Source: VRUE01 sp963702175
GTDB lineage: Bacteria; Actinomycetota; Thermoleophilia; Solirubrobacterales; 70-9
Reading direction: 5' to 3'
DNA length: 64,000 bases
Assembly (NCBI GenBank): GCA_963702175.1
Contig: OY969721.1
Location: 496,001-560,000, forward strand
The stretch's first letter is position 1. Each line of letters begins with the position of its first letter. Below the pieces are notes generated by a model, which was not told the DNA's origin, did not search any database, and saw only the letters and a program-made list of their open reading frames with translations. Below, piece after piece: positions 53,888-62,127 of the stretch. Both the position numbers and the translations under genes were made by a program.

Positions 53888-54802
53888 GTGGGCGAAGACC
53901 GCCACGTCCAGGTCGATGGGCGTGAGCTGAAGCTCACCAATCTCGACAAGGTCCTCTACCCGAAGGCCGGCTTCAGCAAGGGCGAGGTGATCGACTACTA
54001 CGCCAAGGTGGCGCCGGCGATGCTCCCGCACCTGGCCGGGCGGGCACTGACCCTGCGCCGCTTCCCCGAAGGGGTCGACGACAGCGAGGGCGCCTTCTTC
54101 GAGAAGCGCTGCCCGAAACACCGGCCCGACTGGGTGAAAACCGCCCGGGTGCCCGCCGGGCCCAACACCGGCGAGATCGACTACTGCGTCTGCGAAGACC
54201 TACCGACCCTGATCTGGATGGCGCAGCTCGCCTCGATCGAGCTGCATCCCTCGCTCTCGCTGGCGAAAAAGCTCGAGCGGCCCACCGTGCTCGCCTTCGA
54301 CCTCGACCCCGGCCCGCCCGCGAACGTGCTCGACTGCTGCCGGGTGGCGCTGCGGCTGCGCGAGCTGTTCGGTCACTTCGAGGTCGAGTGCTTCCCCAAG
54401 ACCTCGGGCTCGAAGGGCCTGCAGGTCTACGTCCCCCTCAACACGGCGGTCGGCTACGAGGAGACCAAGCCGCTGGCGCGGGCGATCGCCCAGCTGCTCG
54501 AGAAGCAGGCCCCGAAAGAGGTCGTCTCGAAAATGAAAAAGGCCGAGCGCAAGGGCAAGGTCTTCGTCGACTGGTCGCAGAACCACGAAACCAAGACCAC
54601 GATCGCCGTCTACTCCCTGCGTGCGCGAGAGCGGCCGACCGCCTCCACCCCGGTCTCCTGGAAAGAGATCGAGCGGGCGCTCGACAAAGACGACGCCGAC
54701 TCACTCGTCTTCGAAGCCGGCGACGTGCTCAAGCGAGTGGAGAAGCAAGGCGACCTCTTCGCCCCAGTGTTGGAGCTGGAGCAGGAGCTGCCGCAGCTCT
54801 AG
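53888..54802 (+). CDS. ligD: LigD polymerase domain, stand-alone
   Basis: 304 residues, only the primase-polymerase module of LigD: YPKAGFSKGEVIDYYAKVAP, metal-binding FDLDPG near 137-142, KTSGSKGLQVYVPL near 178 and VFVDWSQN near 220. It fills gaps during end joining; the nuclease and ligase modules must be encoded elsewhere. Its TAG shares bases with the gcvPB TAG. Confidence 0.93.
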   Translation: MGEDRHVQVDGRELKLTNLDKVLYPKAGFSKGEVIDYYAKVAPAMLPHLAGRALTLRRFPEGVDDSEGAFFEKRCPKHRPDWVKTARVPAGPNTGEIDYCVCEDLPTLIWMAQLASIELHPSLSLAKKLERPTVLAFDLDPGPPANVLDCCRVALRLRELFGHFEVECFPKTSGSKGLQVYVPLNTAVGYEETKPLARAIAQLLEKQAPKEVVSKMKKAERKGKVFVDWSQNHETKTTIAVYSLRARERPTASTPVSWKEIERALDKDDADSLVFEAGDVLKRVEKQGDLFAPVLELEQELPQL

Positions 54803-56313
54803 CCGAGGGGCTGACGGACGACTGGCTTGCGGGTCGCCTTGACCTCGTCGAGGCGGCGTACCGGGGTCGTGTAGGGGGCCTGCTTGGCGATCTCGGGGTC
54901 CTGCTCGGCCTCGGCGAGGATCTGCTCGATCGCCTCGGCGAAGGCGTCGAGACTCTCCTTGGTCTCGGTCTCGGTCGGCTCGACCATCAGCGCCTCGTCG
55001 ACCAGGAGCGGGAAGTACACGGTCGGCGGGTGGAAGCCGAAGTCGAGCAGGCGCTTGGCGAGGTCGAGCGTGGCAAGGCCCAGCTCCTTCTTCATCGGCT
55101 TGCCGGAGAGGACGAACTCGTGCATGCAGTGGCGGTCGAAGGCGACCGGCAGGCGCTCGGCAGCGCGTCCCTGCGCCAGTCGTGCCTTCAGGTAGTTGGC
55201 ATTCAGCACCGCGGTCTCTGAGGCCTCGGCGAGACCATCGGCACCGAGGCTGAGGATGTAGGCGTAGGAGCGGACGAAGACGCCAAAGTTGCCCTGGAAG
55301 CCGCGCAGGCGGCCGATCGACTTCGGCCGCTCGAAGTCGAGGTCGAAGCGCGGCTCGGCGCCGTTCTCCCCCTCGCGGCGCACCACCTGCGGCCGCGGCA
55401 GGAAGGGCTCGATCCGCTCCGAGACGGCGATCGGCCCCGCCCCCGGCCCGCCACCGCCGTGCGGCTGACTGAACGACTTGTGCAGGTTGACGTGGACGAT
55501 GTCGAAGCCCATGTCGCCGGGCCGCGAGTGGCCCATCACTGCGTTGAGGTTGGCGCCGTCGTAGTAGAGCGTCCCCCCCGCCTCGTGGATCAGCGCCGCG
55601 ATCTCGGCGATGTTCTCGTCGAAGAGGCCGAGCGTGTTGGGGTTGGTCAGCATCAGGCAGGCGACCTCGCCATCGATCTTCGAGCGCAGGTCGTCCATCT
55701 CCACCCCGCCGCGCTCGTTGGTCGCCACCTTCACCACCTCGTAGCCGGCCATCGTCACCGTCGCCGGGTTGGTGCCGTGCGAGGTGTCGGGGGCGAGCAC
55801 CTTGGTCCGCTCTTCGCCGCGGTCGGCGTGGAAGGCGCGCGTCAGCAGCAGGCCGGCGAGCTCGCCGTGGGAGCCGGCCGAGGGCTGCAGGCTGATATGG
55901 GGCAGCCCGCAGATCTCGCCCAGCGACTCCTGCAGCAGCCACATCAGCTCCAGCGCGCCCTGGGCGCGGCGCGCATCCTGGCCGGGATGCAGGCGGGCGT
56001 GGCCCGGCAGCGCCGCCACCCGCTCGTTGAGCCGCGGGTTGTGCTTCATCGTGCAGGAGCCGAGCGGGTAGAAGCCGGTGTCGAGGTCGAAGTTGCGGCG
56101 CGAGAGGCGGTTGTAGTGACGGACGATCTCGGGCTCGGAGATCTCGGGTAGGCGTGGCGGCTCGGAGCGCAGCAGCTTCGAGGGGATCAGCTCGTCGAGC
56201 AGCCGCTCTGGGACTTCGGCCTCGGGCAGGACGGCGGCGCGGCGACCGGGCTTCGACTTCTCATAGATCGTCTGCGCCCGTTCGCGCTGCATCGGGGTCT
56301 CGGTCATCGACAT
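54799..56313 (-). CDS. gcvPB: Glycine dehydrogenase (decarboxylating) subunit 2
   Basis: 504 residues. PLP lysine in NLHKSFSQPHGGGGPGAG near 277-294; GSCTMKHNPRLNER near 85 and APDTSHGTNPATVTMAGY are conserved. With gcvPA it forms the split P-protein. It overlaps gcvPA as TGATG, and its stop shares CTAG with the convergent ligD. Confidence 0.95.
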   Translation of the reverse strand: MSMTETPMQRERAQTIYEKSKPGRRAAVLPEAEVPERLLDELIPSKLLRSEPPRLPEISEPEIVRHYNRLSRRNFDLDTGFYPLGSCTMKHNPRLNERVAALPGHARLHPGQDARRAQGALELMWLLQESLGEICGLPHISLQPSAGSHGELAGLLLTRAFHADRGEERTKVLAPDTSHGTNPATVTMAGYEVVKVATNERGGVEMDDLRSKIDGEVACLMLTNPNTLGLFDENIAEIAALIHEAGGTLYYDGANLNAVMGHSRPGDMGFDIVHVNLHKSFSQPHGGGGPGAGPIAVSERIEPFLPRPQVVRREGENGAEPRFDLDFERPKSIGRLRGFQGNFGVFVRSYAYILSLGADGLAEASETAVLNANYLKARLAQGRAAERLPVAFDRHCMHEFVLSGKPMKKELGLATLDLAKRLLDFGFHPPTVYFPLLVDEALMVEPTETETKESLDAFAEAIEQILAEAEQDPEIAKQAPYTTPVRRLDEVKATRKPVVRQPLG

Positions 56314-57722
56314 CAGTGGACCTCCCCGGCAATAGGCGCTTTTGTTTCCCTATGGGCGACAAAAGCGCCTTGCTCGGCGGCGATCGATGCCTCGAGCGCG
56401 TCGGCGAGGGCGTCGATCTGGACGCGGGTGCGGCGCTCGGTAATCGCGACCAGCAGTCCGTCCTCGTGCTCGGGGTACTCGTGCCCCAACGGGTACCCGG
56501 CAGCGATGCCGCGCTCCGCGCAGCGCTCCAGCACCCGCTCCACCGGTGCGTCGAGGCGGACGGCGAACTCGCGCACGACCGGGGCCTCATGCAGCAGCTC
56601 GACCCCGTCGACCGCTGCCAGCCGCTCGCGCGCGTAGGCGGTGCGTCGCACCAGCAGCTCGCCCAGCTCGCGGAAGCCCTCGCGACCGAGCCAGGCGAGG
56701 TGGATCATCGCCGCTAGCGCGTTCAGCGCCTGCGCCGTGCAGATGTTGTGGGTCGCCTTCTCGCGGCGGATGTGCTGCTCGCGCGTTTGCAGTGCGAGGA
56801 CGAAGCCGCGCCGTCCGTCGACGTCGTCGGTCTCCCCCGCGATCCGCCCCGGCATGCGGCGGGTCAGCTCCTCGGTCGCGCAGAAAAAACCAAACGAAGG
56901 CCCGCCGTAGTCCAAGCGATTGCCGAGCGGCTGCCCCTCGCCGAGCGCCACATCGGCCCCCTGCTCGCCGGGCGGCTTGAGGATGCCGAGGGTCATCGGG
57001 TCGACCGCGACGACGAGCAGGGCGCCGTGCTCCTTCGCGGCTGCGCCGAGCGCCTCGACGTCCTCGACCGCGCCGAGGAAGTTGGGGCTCTGCAGGAAGA
57101 CCGCGGCGGTCCCGCCGTCGACCGCGTCCGCGAGCGCCGCAGGGTCCGTGACCCCGTCCTCCAGACCGACCTCGACCACCTCAGCGCCGAAGCCGACCGA
57201 GTAGGTCGCCAGCGTCTCGCGGCTGTGGGGATGGACGCCGCGCGAGACGACGAAGCAACGCCGGCCGGTGGCGCCGATCGCCAGGTAGCCCGCCGAGGCG
57301 ACCGACGAGGGGCCCTCGTAGAGGCCGGCGTTGGAGACCGGCAGGCCGGTCAGCTCCGACATCGCGGTCTGGAACTCGAACATCGCCTGCAGGCCACCCT
57401 GCGAGATCTCCGGCTGGTAGGGCGTGTAAGGGGTGAGGAACTCGGAGCGTTGGGTGATCGCGTCAACGATCGCGGGCACGTAGTGGTCGTACATCCCTGC
57501 GCCGAGGAAGCAGACCTCGCGTTCGGCGTCGGCGTTGCGCCCGGCCAGCTCCGCCAGCCGCTCGTGGACCTCGGCCTCGCTCATCCCCGCCGGCAGCTGC
57601 AGCGGCCGGCCGAGCCGCAGCGGCTCCGGAACCTGCTCGAACAGATCGGCGGTCGAGTCGATGCCGATCGCCGCGAGCATCTCGGCGCGGTCGGCCTCCG
57701 TGGCAGAGGTGTAGCGAGTCAT
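56313..57722 (-). CDS. gcvPA: Glycine dehydrogenase (decarboxylating) subunit 1
   Basis: 469 residues; the family start is RYTSATEADRAEMLAAIG, followed by FLGAGMYDHYVPA near 91, TPYTPYQPEISQGGLQAMFE and YGGPSFGFFC near 277. It decarboxylates glycine and passes the methylamine to GcvH. Start follows gcvH by 36 bp. Confidence 0.95.
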   Translation of the reverse strand: MTRYTSATEADRAEMLAAIGIDSTADLFEQVPEPLRLGRPLQLPAGMSEAEVHERLAELAGRNADAEREVCFLGAGMYDHYVPAIVDAITQRSEFLTPYTPYQPEISQGGLQAMFEFQTAMSELTGLPVSNAGLYEGPSSVASAGYLAIGATGRRCFVVSRGVHPHSRETLATYSVGFGAEVVEVGLEDGVTDPAALADAVDGGTAAVFLQSPNFLGAVEDVEALGAAAKEHGALLVVAVDPMTLGILKPPGEQGADVALGEGQPLGNRLDYGGPSFGFFCATEELTRRMPGRIAGETDDVDGRRGFVLALQTREQHIRREKATHNICTAQALNALAAMIHLAWLGREGFRELGELLVRRTAYARERLAAVDGVELLHEAPVVREFAVRLDAPVERVLERCAERGIAAGYPLGHEYPEHEDGLLVAITERRTRVQIDALADALEASIAAEQGAFVAHRETKAPIAGEVH

Positions 57723-57758
57723 GCCGCTAAGGCTACGCAGAGCGCTGCGGAAGGCGGG

Positions 57759-58148
57759 CTAGGTATCGAGCAGATTGCGGTAATCCGCAGCGCTGAGCAG
57801 CTCGTCGACCTCGGCCGGATCGGTCAGCTTGACCCGGACCAGCCAGCCCTCACCGTAGGGGTCGTCGTTGACCCGCTCCGGCGCATCGGCGAGGCCCTCG
57901 TTTACCGCGACGATCTCGCCGGAGAGCGGCGCGATCACATCCGAGACCGCCTTCACCGACTCAACCTCGGCGTAGGACGCGTCCTTGGCGATCGTCGCGC
58001 CAACCTCGGGCGGGTCGTAGAAGACCACCTCGCCGAGCGAGTCCTGGGCGTACCAGGTGATCCCGAAGGTCGCCTCGTCGCCCTCGATCCGCGCCCAGTC
58101 GTGCTCGGGGTGATAGCGAAGCTCATCGGGGTAGCTGGCGTCGGCCAA
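57759..58148 (-). CDS. gcvH: Glycine cleavage system H protein
   Basis: 129 residues; the lipoyl-lysine is in ESVKAVSD near 63-70, with HDWARIEGDEATFGIT and NDDPYGEGWLV. It carries the methylamine between the P and T proteins. Second gene of the gcv operon. Confidence 0.95.
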   Translation of the reverse strand: MADASYPDELRYHPEHDWARIEGDEATFGITWYAQDSLGEVVFYDPPEVGATIAKDASYAEVESVKAVSDVIAPLSGEIVAVNEGLADAPERVNDDPYGEGWLVRVKLTDPAEVDELLSAADYRNLLDT

Positions 58149-58162
58149 GGTCGGTCTCCTTC

Positions 58163-59221
58163 CTATCTCTTATAGAGCGGCTTGGACCCTACGCGGGCGG
58201 CGCGGCGCTTGCCGCGCACGTCGATCTCGATCTCGATTCCCGGCTCGGCAAGGTCGGCGCGTAGATAGGCCATTCCGATGCCGACCTCGAGCGACGGCGA
58301 GAAGGTGCCGGAGGTGACCTCGCCGACCTCGCCCTCGCCGAGGAGGACCGGATTGCCCTGGCGTGGGATGCCGGCGCTCTCGATCCGGAAAGGGACCAGC
58401 TTTTCGGCCGTGCCCTCGGCGCGAGCGCGGGCGACCGGCTCGGCGCCGACGAAGCCGGTCTCCTCTTTGCAGCACCAGCCCAGCCCGGCCTCGATCGGGT
58501 TTCGCTCAGGGATCAGGTCGTTGCCGTGCAGGTGGAAGCAGACCTCGAGTCGCAGGGTGTCGCGAGCGCCGAGCCCGCAAGGGACGACGCCGGCATCGAG
58601 CAGCTCGGCCCAGATCGCCGGTGCGATCTCGGGGTCGATCAGCAACTCTGTCCCATCCTCGCCGGTGTAGCCGGTCCCGCAGGCCAGCGCCGGGCGCCTG
58701 CCGATCTGTACCGGCGCAACCTGCATCCGCGCCGGCAGCTGGATCCCGAGCGTGGAGGTTGTGATCTGGCGCGCGTGCGGGCCCTGCACCGCGAGCATCG
58801 CGTAGCGGTCGGCGACATCGCGGACGGCGACGTCGAAGCCGCGGCTCCAGCGCCCCAGCCAGGCGAGATCGCGCTCGTGGTTGGCGGAGTTGGTGACGAG
58901 CAGGTAACGGTCGCCCCCGAGCCTGTAGGTGAAGAGGTCGTCGAGGACGCCGCCCTCCTCGTTACAGAGACAGGAGTACTGGGCGCCGCCCACGGGAATC
59001 GCGGCGACGTCATTAGAAAGCACGCGCTGCAGGAAGGCAATGGCGCCGTGCCCCTCGACCTCGACCTCGCCCATGTGGGAGACATCGAACATCCCCGCAT
59101 GCGTCCGCACACCCGAGTGCTCCTCAAGGATCCCCTCGTAGGTAACGGGCATCTCCCAGCCAGCGAAGTCCACCATCTTCGCCCCGAGCTCGACGTGCTT
59201 TTCGTAGAGAGGCGTCCTCAT
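58163..59221 (-). CDS. gcvT: Aminomethyltransferase (glycine cleavage T protein)
   Basis: 352 residues with DFAGWEMPVTYEGILEEHSGVR near 19-40, FDVSHMGEVEVEG and the folate region GTGYTGEDGTEL near 203. It releases ammonia and loads methylene-THF. First gene of the gcv operon, directly after the family-A repeat that follows ftsZ. Confidence 0.95.
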   Translation of the reverse strand: MRTPLYEKHVELGAKMVDFAGWEMPVTYEGILEEHSGVRTHAGMFDVSHMGEVEVEGHGAIAFLQRVLSNDVAAIPVGGAQYSCLCNEEGGVLDDLFTYRLGGDRYLLVTNSANHERDLAWLGRWSRGFDVAVRDVADRYAMLAVQGPHARQITTSTLGIQLPARMQVAPVQIGRRPALACGTGYTGEDGTELLIDPEIAPAIWAELLDAGVVPCGLGARDTLRLEVCFHLHGNDLIPERNPIEAGLGWCCKEETGFVGAEPVARARAEGTAEKLVPFRIESAGIPRQGNPVLLGEGEVGEVTSGTFSPSLEVGIGMAYLRADLAEPGIEIEIDVRGKRRAARVGSKPLYKR

Positions 59222-59260
59222 CGACGCGCAAGGCTATTCACTAGGCAGGGCACGCCTCTC

Positions 59261-59352
59261 GCGGCGGGTGGCGCCGTAGGGGGTACCACCCCTGAGGAAG
59301 CTTTAGCTACCGGAAGGGGTGGTGGGTCCCCTGCGGCGACAGGACCCGCCGC
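59261..59352 (+). repeat. Family A palindromic element between ftsZ and gcvT
   Basis: Core 59264-59349, same length as the ribD and flippase copies. Two internal bases differ (G to A and C to T) at positions that pair with each other, and the outer arms are GCGGCGGGT/ACCCGCCGC in place of GCGCGCGGGT/ACCCGCGCGC. It is the only non-coding copy; a terminator role after ftsZ is possible. Confidence 0.9.
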
Positions 59353-59367
59353 GCCAGGGGGCGTCAG

Positions 59368-60447
59368 TCAGTCTTTGAGGAACGAGGGAACGTCGATGTC
59401 GTCGTCCGACACCCGCAGTTTGCGGATATCGGTGTCCTCAGCGGAGATCCGCGGGCGGCTCTCGTAACGGCGCCGCACCCGCTGTGGCGAGCGGGCCAGC
59501 AACTCGAAGCCCTCGAAGCCGGTGGCGATCACGGTGACCCTAACCTCGTCCTTCATCGACTGGTCGACGACCGAGCCGAAGATGATGTTGGCGTTGTCGT
59601 CGGCCTCCTCCTGGACCAGCTGGGCCGCCTCGTTGACCTCGAACAGGCCGAGGTCCTCGGGGCCGGTGATGTTGAGCAGCATCCCGGTCGCGCCTTTGAT
59701 CGACTCCTCGATCAAAGGCGAGGTGATCGCTGCCTTGGCGGCGTCGAGCGCACGGGCCTCACCCGAGGCGGTGCCGACGCCCATCAGGGCCGAGCCGGCG
59801 TCGCGCATGATCGTGCGCACGTCGGCGAAGTCGAGGTTGATCAGGCCCGGGATCGTGATCAGGTCGGTGATGCCCTGGACGCCCTGACGCAGGATGTCGT
59901 CGGCCTGGCGGAACGCCTCCAGCACGCTGGTGCGCCGCTCAACGGCCTGCAGCAGCTTCTCGTTGGGGACGATGATCAGGGTGTCGACGTTGTTGCGCAG
60001 CTTCTCGATCCCCTCGAGCGCCTGCTGCATCCGTCGCTTGCCCTCGAACTCGAACGGCTTGGTCACAGCCCCGACCGTGAGCGCGCCGATCTCTTCCTTG
60101 GCGATTTCGGCGATCACCGGCGCTGAGCCGGTTCCGGTACCGCCACCCTCGCCGGCGGTGACGAAGACCATGTCGGCGCCCTTGAGGGCCTCCTTGATCT
60201 CGTCGCGACTCTCCGCCGCGGCGCCCGCCCCAACCTCAGGGTTGCCGCCGGCGCCGAGGCCGCGGGTCAGCTCCTGCCCGATCGAGAGCTTGATGTCGGC
60301 ATCACAGGCCTGCAGCGCCTGCGCGTCGGTGTTGACCGCGACGAACTCGACACCGCGGATTCCGGCGTCGACCATGCGACTGACCGCGTTTGTACCGCCG
60401 CCGCCAGCTCCGACGACCTTGATCACCGCAAGGTAAGTGGATTCCAT
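59368..60447 (-). CDS. ftsZ: Cell division GTPase FtsZ
   Basis: Tubulin-like protein that forms the division ring. 359 residues: GAGGGGTNAV at 13-22, the signature GGGTGTGSAPVIAE near 103-116 and the C-terminal peptide DIDVPSFLKD that binds partners such as SepF. The linker is short. A 117-nt leader and clear promoter lie upstream. Confidence 0.97.
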   Translation of the reverse strand: MESTYLAVIKVVGAGGGGTNAVSRMVDAGIRGVEFVAVNTDAQALQACDADIKLSIGQELTRGLGAGGNPEVGAGAAAESRDEIKEALKGADMVFVTAGEGGGTGTGSAPVIAEIAKEEIGALTVGAVTKPFEFEGKRRMQQALEGIEKLRNNVDTLIIVPNEKLLQAVERRTSVLEAFRQADDILRQGVQGITDLITIPGLINLDFADVRTIMRDAGSALMGVGTASGEARALDAAKAAITSPLIEESIKGATGMLLNITGPEDLGLFEVNEAAQLVQEEADDNANIIFGSVVDQSMKDEVRVTVIATGFEGFELLARSPQRVRRRYESRPRISAEDTDIRKLRVSDDDIDVPSFLKD

Positions 60448-60570
60448 CTCCCGATTTCTCCAGCTGCCACCCTCGACGAGGCTGGCATTTGAGTTGAGCC
60501 TTTGTTCTGTCCGACGCTGCAGCGATGCTTAAGGGTTCAAGCTTACGCAGCTACCGCGGAAATTGCGCTC

Positions 60571-60599
60571 AACGTAGGGTATTTACGGCCCTCTGTCAA
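60571..60599 (-). promoter_or_regulatory. Sigma70-type promoter for ftsZ
   Basis: On the minus strand TTGACA (60599-60594), a 17-bp spacer and TACGTT (60576-60571) give a perfect -35 and a good -10. The start site should be near 60564, leaving about 117 nt before the ftsZ ATG. It is the clearest promoter in the window. Confidence 0.65.
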
Positions 60600-60630
60600 A
60601 CGCGCGGTACGCATCCTGCAATCGGCATAT

Positions 60631-60647
60631 CTCAAGTACTACTTGAG
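60631..60647. promoter_or_regulatory. 17-bp palindrome upstream of the ftsZ promoter
   Basis: CTCAAGTA-C-TACTTGAG has perfect 8-bp arms. It sits about 30 bp upstream of the ftsZ -35 element and 32 bp past the ftsQ stop, a suitable place for an activator or repressor site. Confidence 0.5.
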
Positions 60648-60679
60648 AGTCTCGTCTCCCTCACCCTGAGGTTGAGGGT

Positions 60680-61216
60680 TTAGGGAAGGGGCGGAAGTTC
60701 ATGCCCAGAGCCGCCTATCGCCGGTCGGCTCGGGGAGTGCAGATCTACATAATCCAGCGCGGTGACGGAAGGATCGGCGAGTACCGTCGCCGCCGCCCTC
60801 CACTTCCGCTCCAAGCGGGAGGTGTCGCCGAAGCGGAGTTCGATCCCCGAGCGCAGCTCGACGTCGACCCCGCTTTCGCCGTAGTAGCTGCTGGCCAGGT
60901 ACGGCCTGAGCGCCTCCGGCGCGGAGCCGAGGACGCGCGCCTGTGCCAGCACCGTGCCGGCGAGCTTGTCTTTCTCAGGGGCGACGGTGAGCGGCAGCTC
61001 CGGTAGCGCCGCTTCCTCGGGCAGGGGAAACCAACGCAGGATCGTCCCGTCGGCGGCGACGGCTACCGCTTCGGAGCCGCTACCGATCGTCGCCACGGGG
61101 TCTGAGCCAACCAGTTCGCCGGCGACCGTGGTGTCGCGTAGGCGCAGTTGGTAGACGGCGGCCAGCACGATGACCGCCACCAGGACAAGGAGAGCAATCC
61201 GCAGGGGCTGTCTCAC
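60680..61216 (-). CDS. ftsQ: FtsQ/DivIB-like division protein lacking the POTRA domain
   Basis: 178 residues from GTG 61216, which overlaps the murB stop (GTGA). One membrane helix (about 6-22) is followed almost directly by the beta domain: VAVAADGTILRWFPLP, then LPELPLTV, GIELRFGDTSRLERKWRAAATVLAD and VDLHSPSRPAI. The roughly 70-residue POTRA domain that normally follows the helix is absent. Position between murB and ftsZ supports the call. Confidence 0.8.
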   Translation of the reverse strand: MRQPLRIALLVLVAVIVLAAVYQLRLRDTTVAGELVGSDPVATIGSGSEAVAVAADGTILRWFPLPEEAALPELPLTVAPEKDKLAGTVLAQARVLGSAPEALRPYLASSYYGESGVDVELRSGIELRFGDTSRLERKWRAAATVLADPSVTALDYVDLHSPSRPAIGGSGHELPPLP

Positions 61217-62127
61217 AGCCCCCAGCCCTCCGGCCACCTCACCTCGCCCAGCAGCTGGACCTCCGGCTCCAGCACGATGCCGAAGCGCTCGTGGACCCGG
61301 CAGCGGGCCGTGGCCATCAACTCGATGACGTTGGCTGTCGTCGCCTCGCCGGTGTTCTCGACGAAGTTGGCGTGCTTCTCGGAGAGGCGAGCGCCGCCTA
61401 CCTGGAGGCCTCGGCAACCGGCCGCCTCGAGCAACTGCCCCGCGGTGCGGCCCTCGGCGCGCTCGTCCTCCGGGTTTTTGAAAGTCGAGCCGAAGGTCTT
61501 GATCCCGGAGGGCTGCGCCTCGTGGCGCCTGCTCCGCATTCCGGCCATCGTCTCCTTGATCGCCTCCGGGTCGCCGCGATCGAGCCGGAAGGAAGCGCGG
61601 GCGACCAGTTCGTCATCGCGCAGGTTCGAGCTGCGATAGGCGAAGCCGAGGCGCTCGGGCGGGCGCCGGTCGATTCCCCGGGCGTTGCAGACGTCTACCC
61701 ACTCCAGGACCTCGGCGAGCTGCCCGCCGTAGGCGTTGGCGTTCATCTTCACCGCTCCACCAACCGTGCCGGGGATGTTGACGCCGAACTCGAGGCCGGC
61801 GAACCCCCATCCCGCTGCCTTCGCCGCCGCCGAAGGCAGCCGGGCGCCACCGCCGCAGAGCAGGCGGTCACCCTCGTGTTCGATCGCTGCCAGCTCGCCG
61901 TCGAGCTTGACCGCGAGGCCACGGAAGCCGTCGTCGGCGACGAGCAGGTTCGAACCCGAGCCAACGACCCCTACTGCCAGGCCCGCCTCCTCTGCCCAGG
62001 CGAGCAGCTCAATCAAGCGCTGCTCGCTGTCTGGGCGCGCAAACCAATCGGCGGCGCCTCCCGTCCGCACGGTGGTCAGCCGGGCCAGCAGGTAGTCGCG
62101 TTCCACACCGGCGGGAGACTCGGTCAC
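61213..62127 (-). CDS. murB: UDP-N-acetylenolpyruvoylglucosamine reductase
   Basis: FAD enzyme that completes UDP-MurNAc. 304 residues with TTVRTGGAADWF near 18-29, GSGSNLLVADDGF near 56, IPGTVGGAVKMNANAYGG, YRSSNLRDDE and GSTFKNPEDE. GTG start overlaps murC. The murC-murB-ftsQ order is typical of Gram-positives. Confidence 0.95.
   Translation of the reverse strand: MTESPAGVERDYLLARLTTVRTGGAADWFARPDSEQRLIELLAWAEEAGLAVGVVGSGSNLLVADDGFRGLAVKLDGELAAIEHEGDRLLCGGGARLPSAAAKAAGWGFAGLEFGVNIPGTVGGAVKMNANAYGGQLAEVLEWVDVCNARGIDRRPPERLGFAYRSSNLRDDELVARASFRLDRGDPEAIKETMAGMRSRRHEAQPSGIKTFGSTFKNPEDERAEGRTAGQLLEAAGCRGLQVGGARLSEKHANFVENTGEATTANVIELMATARCRVHERFGIVLEPEVQLLGEVRWPEGWGL

Noticed and set aside
59222..59367. 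Glycine riboswitch before gcvT
   Set aside because: The gap is mostly the family-A repeat and no tandem aptamer motifs are visible.
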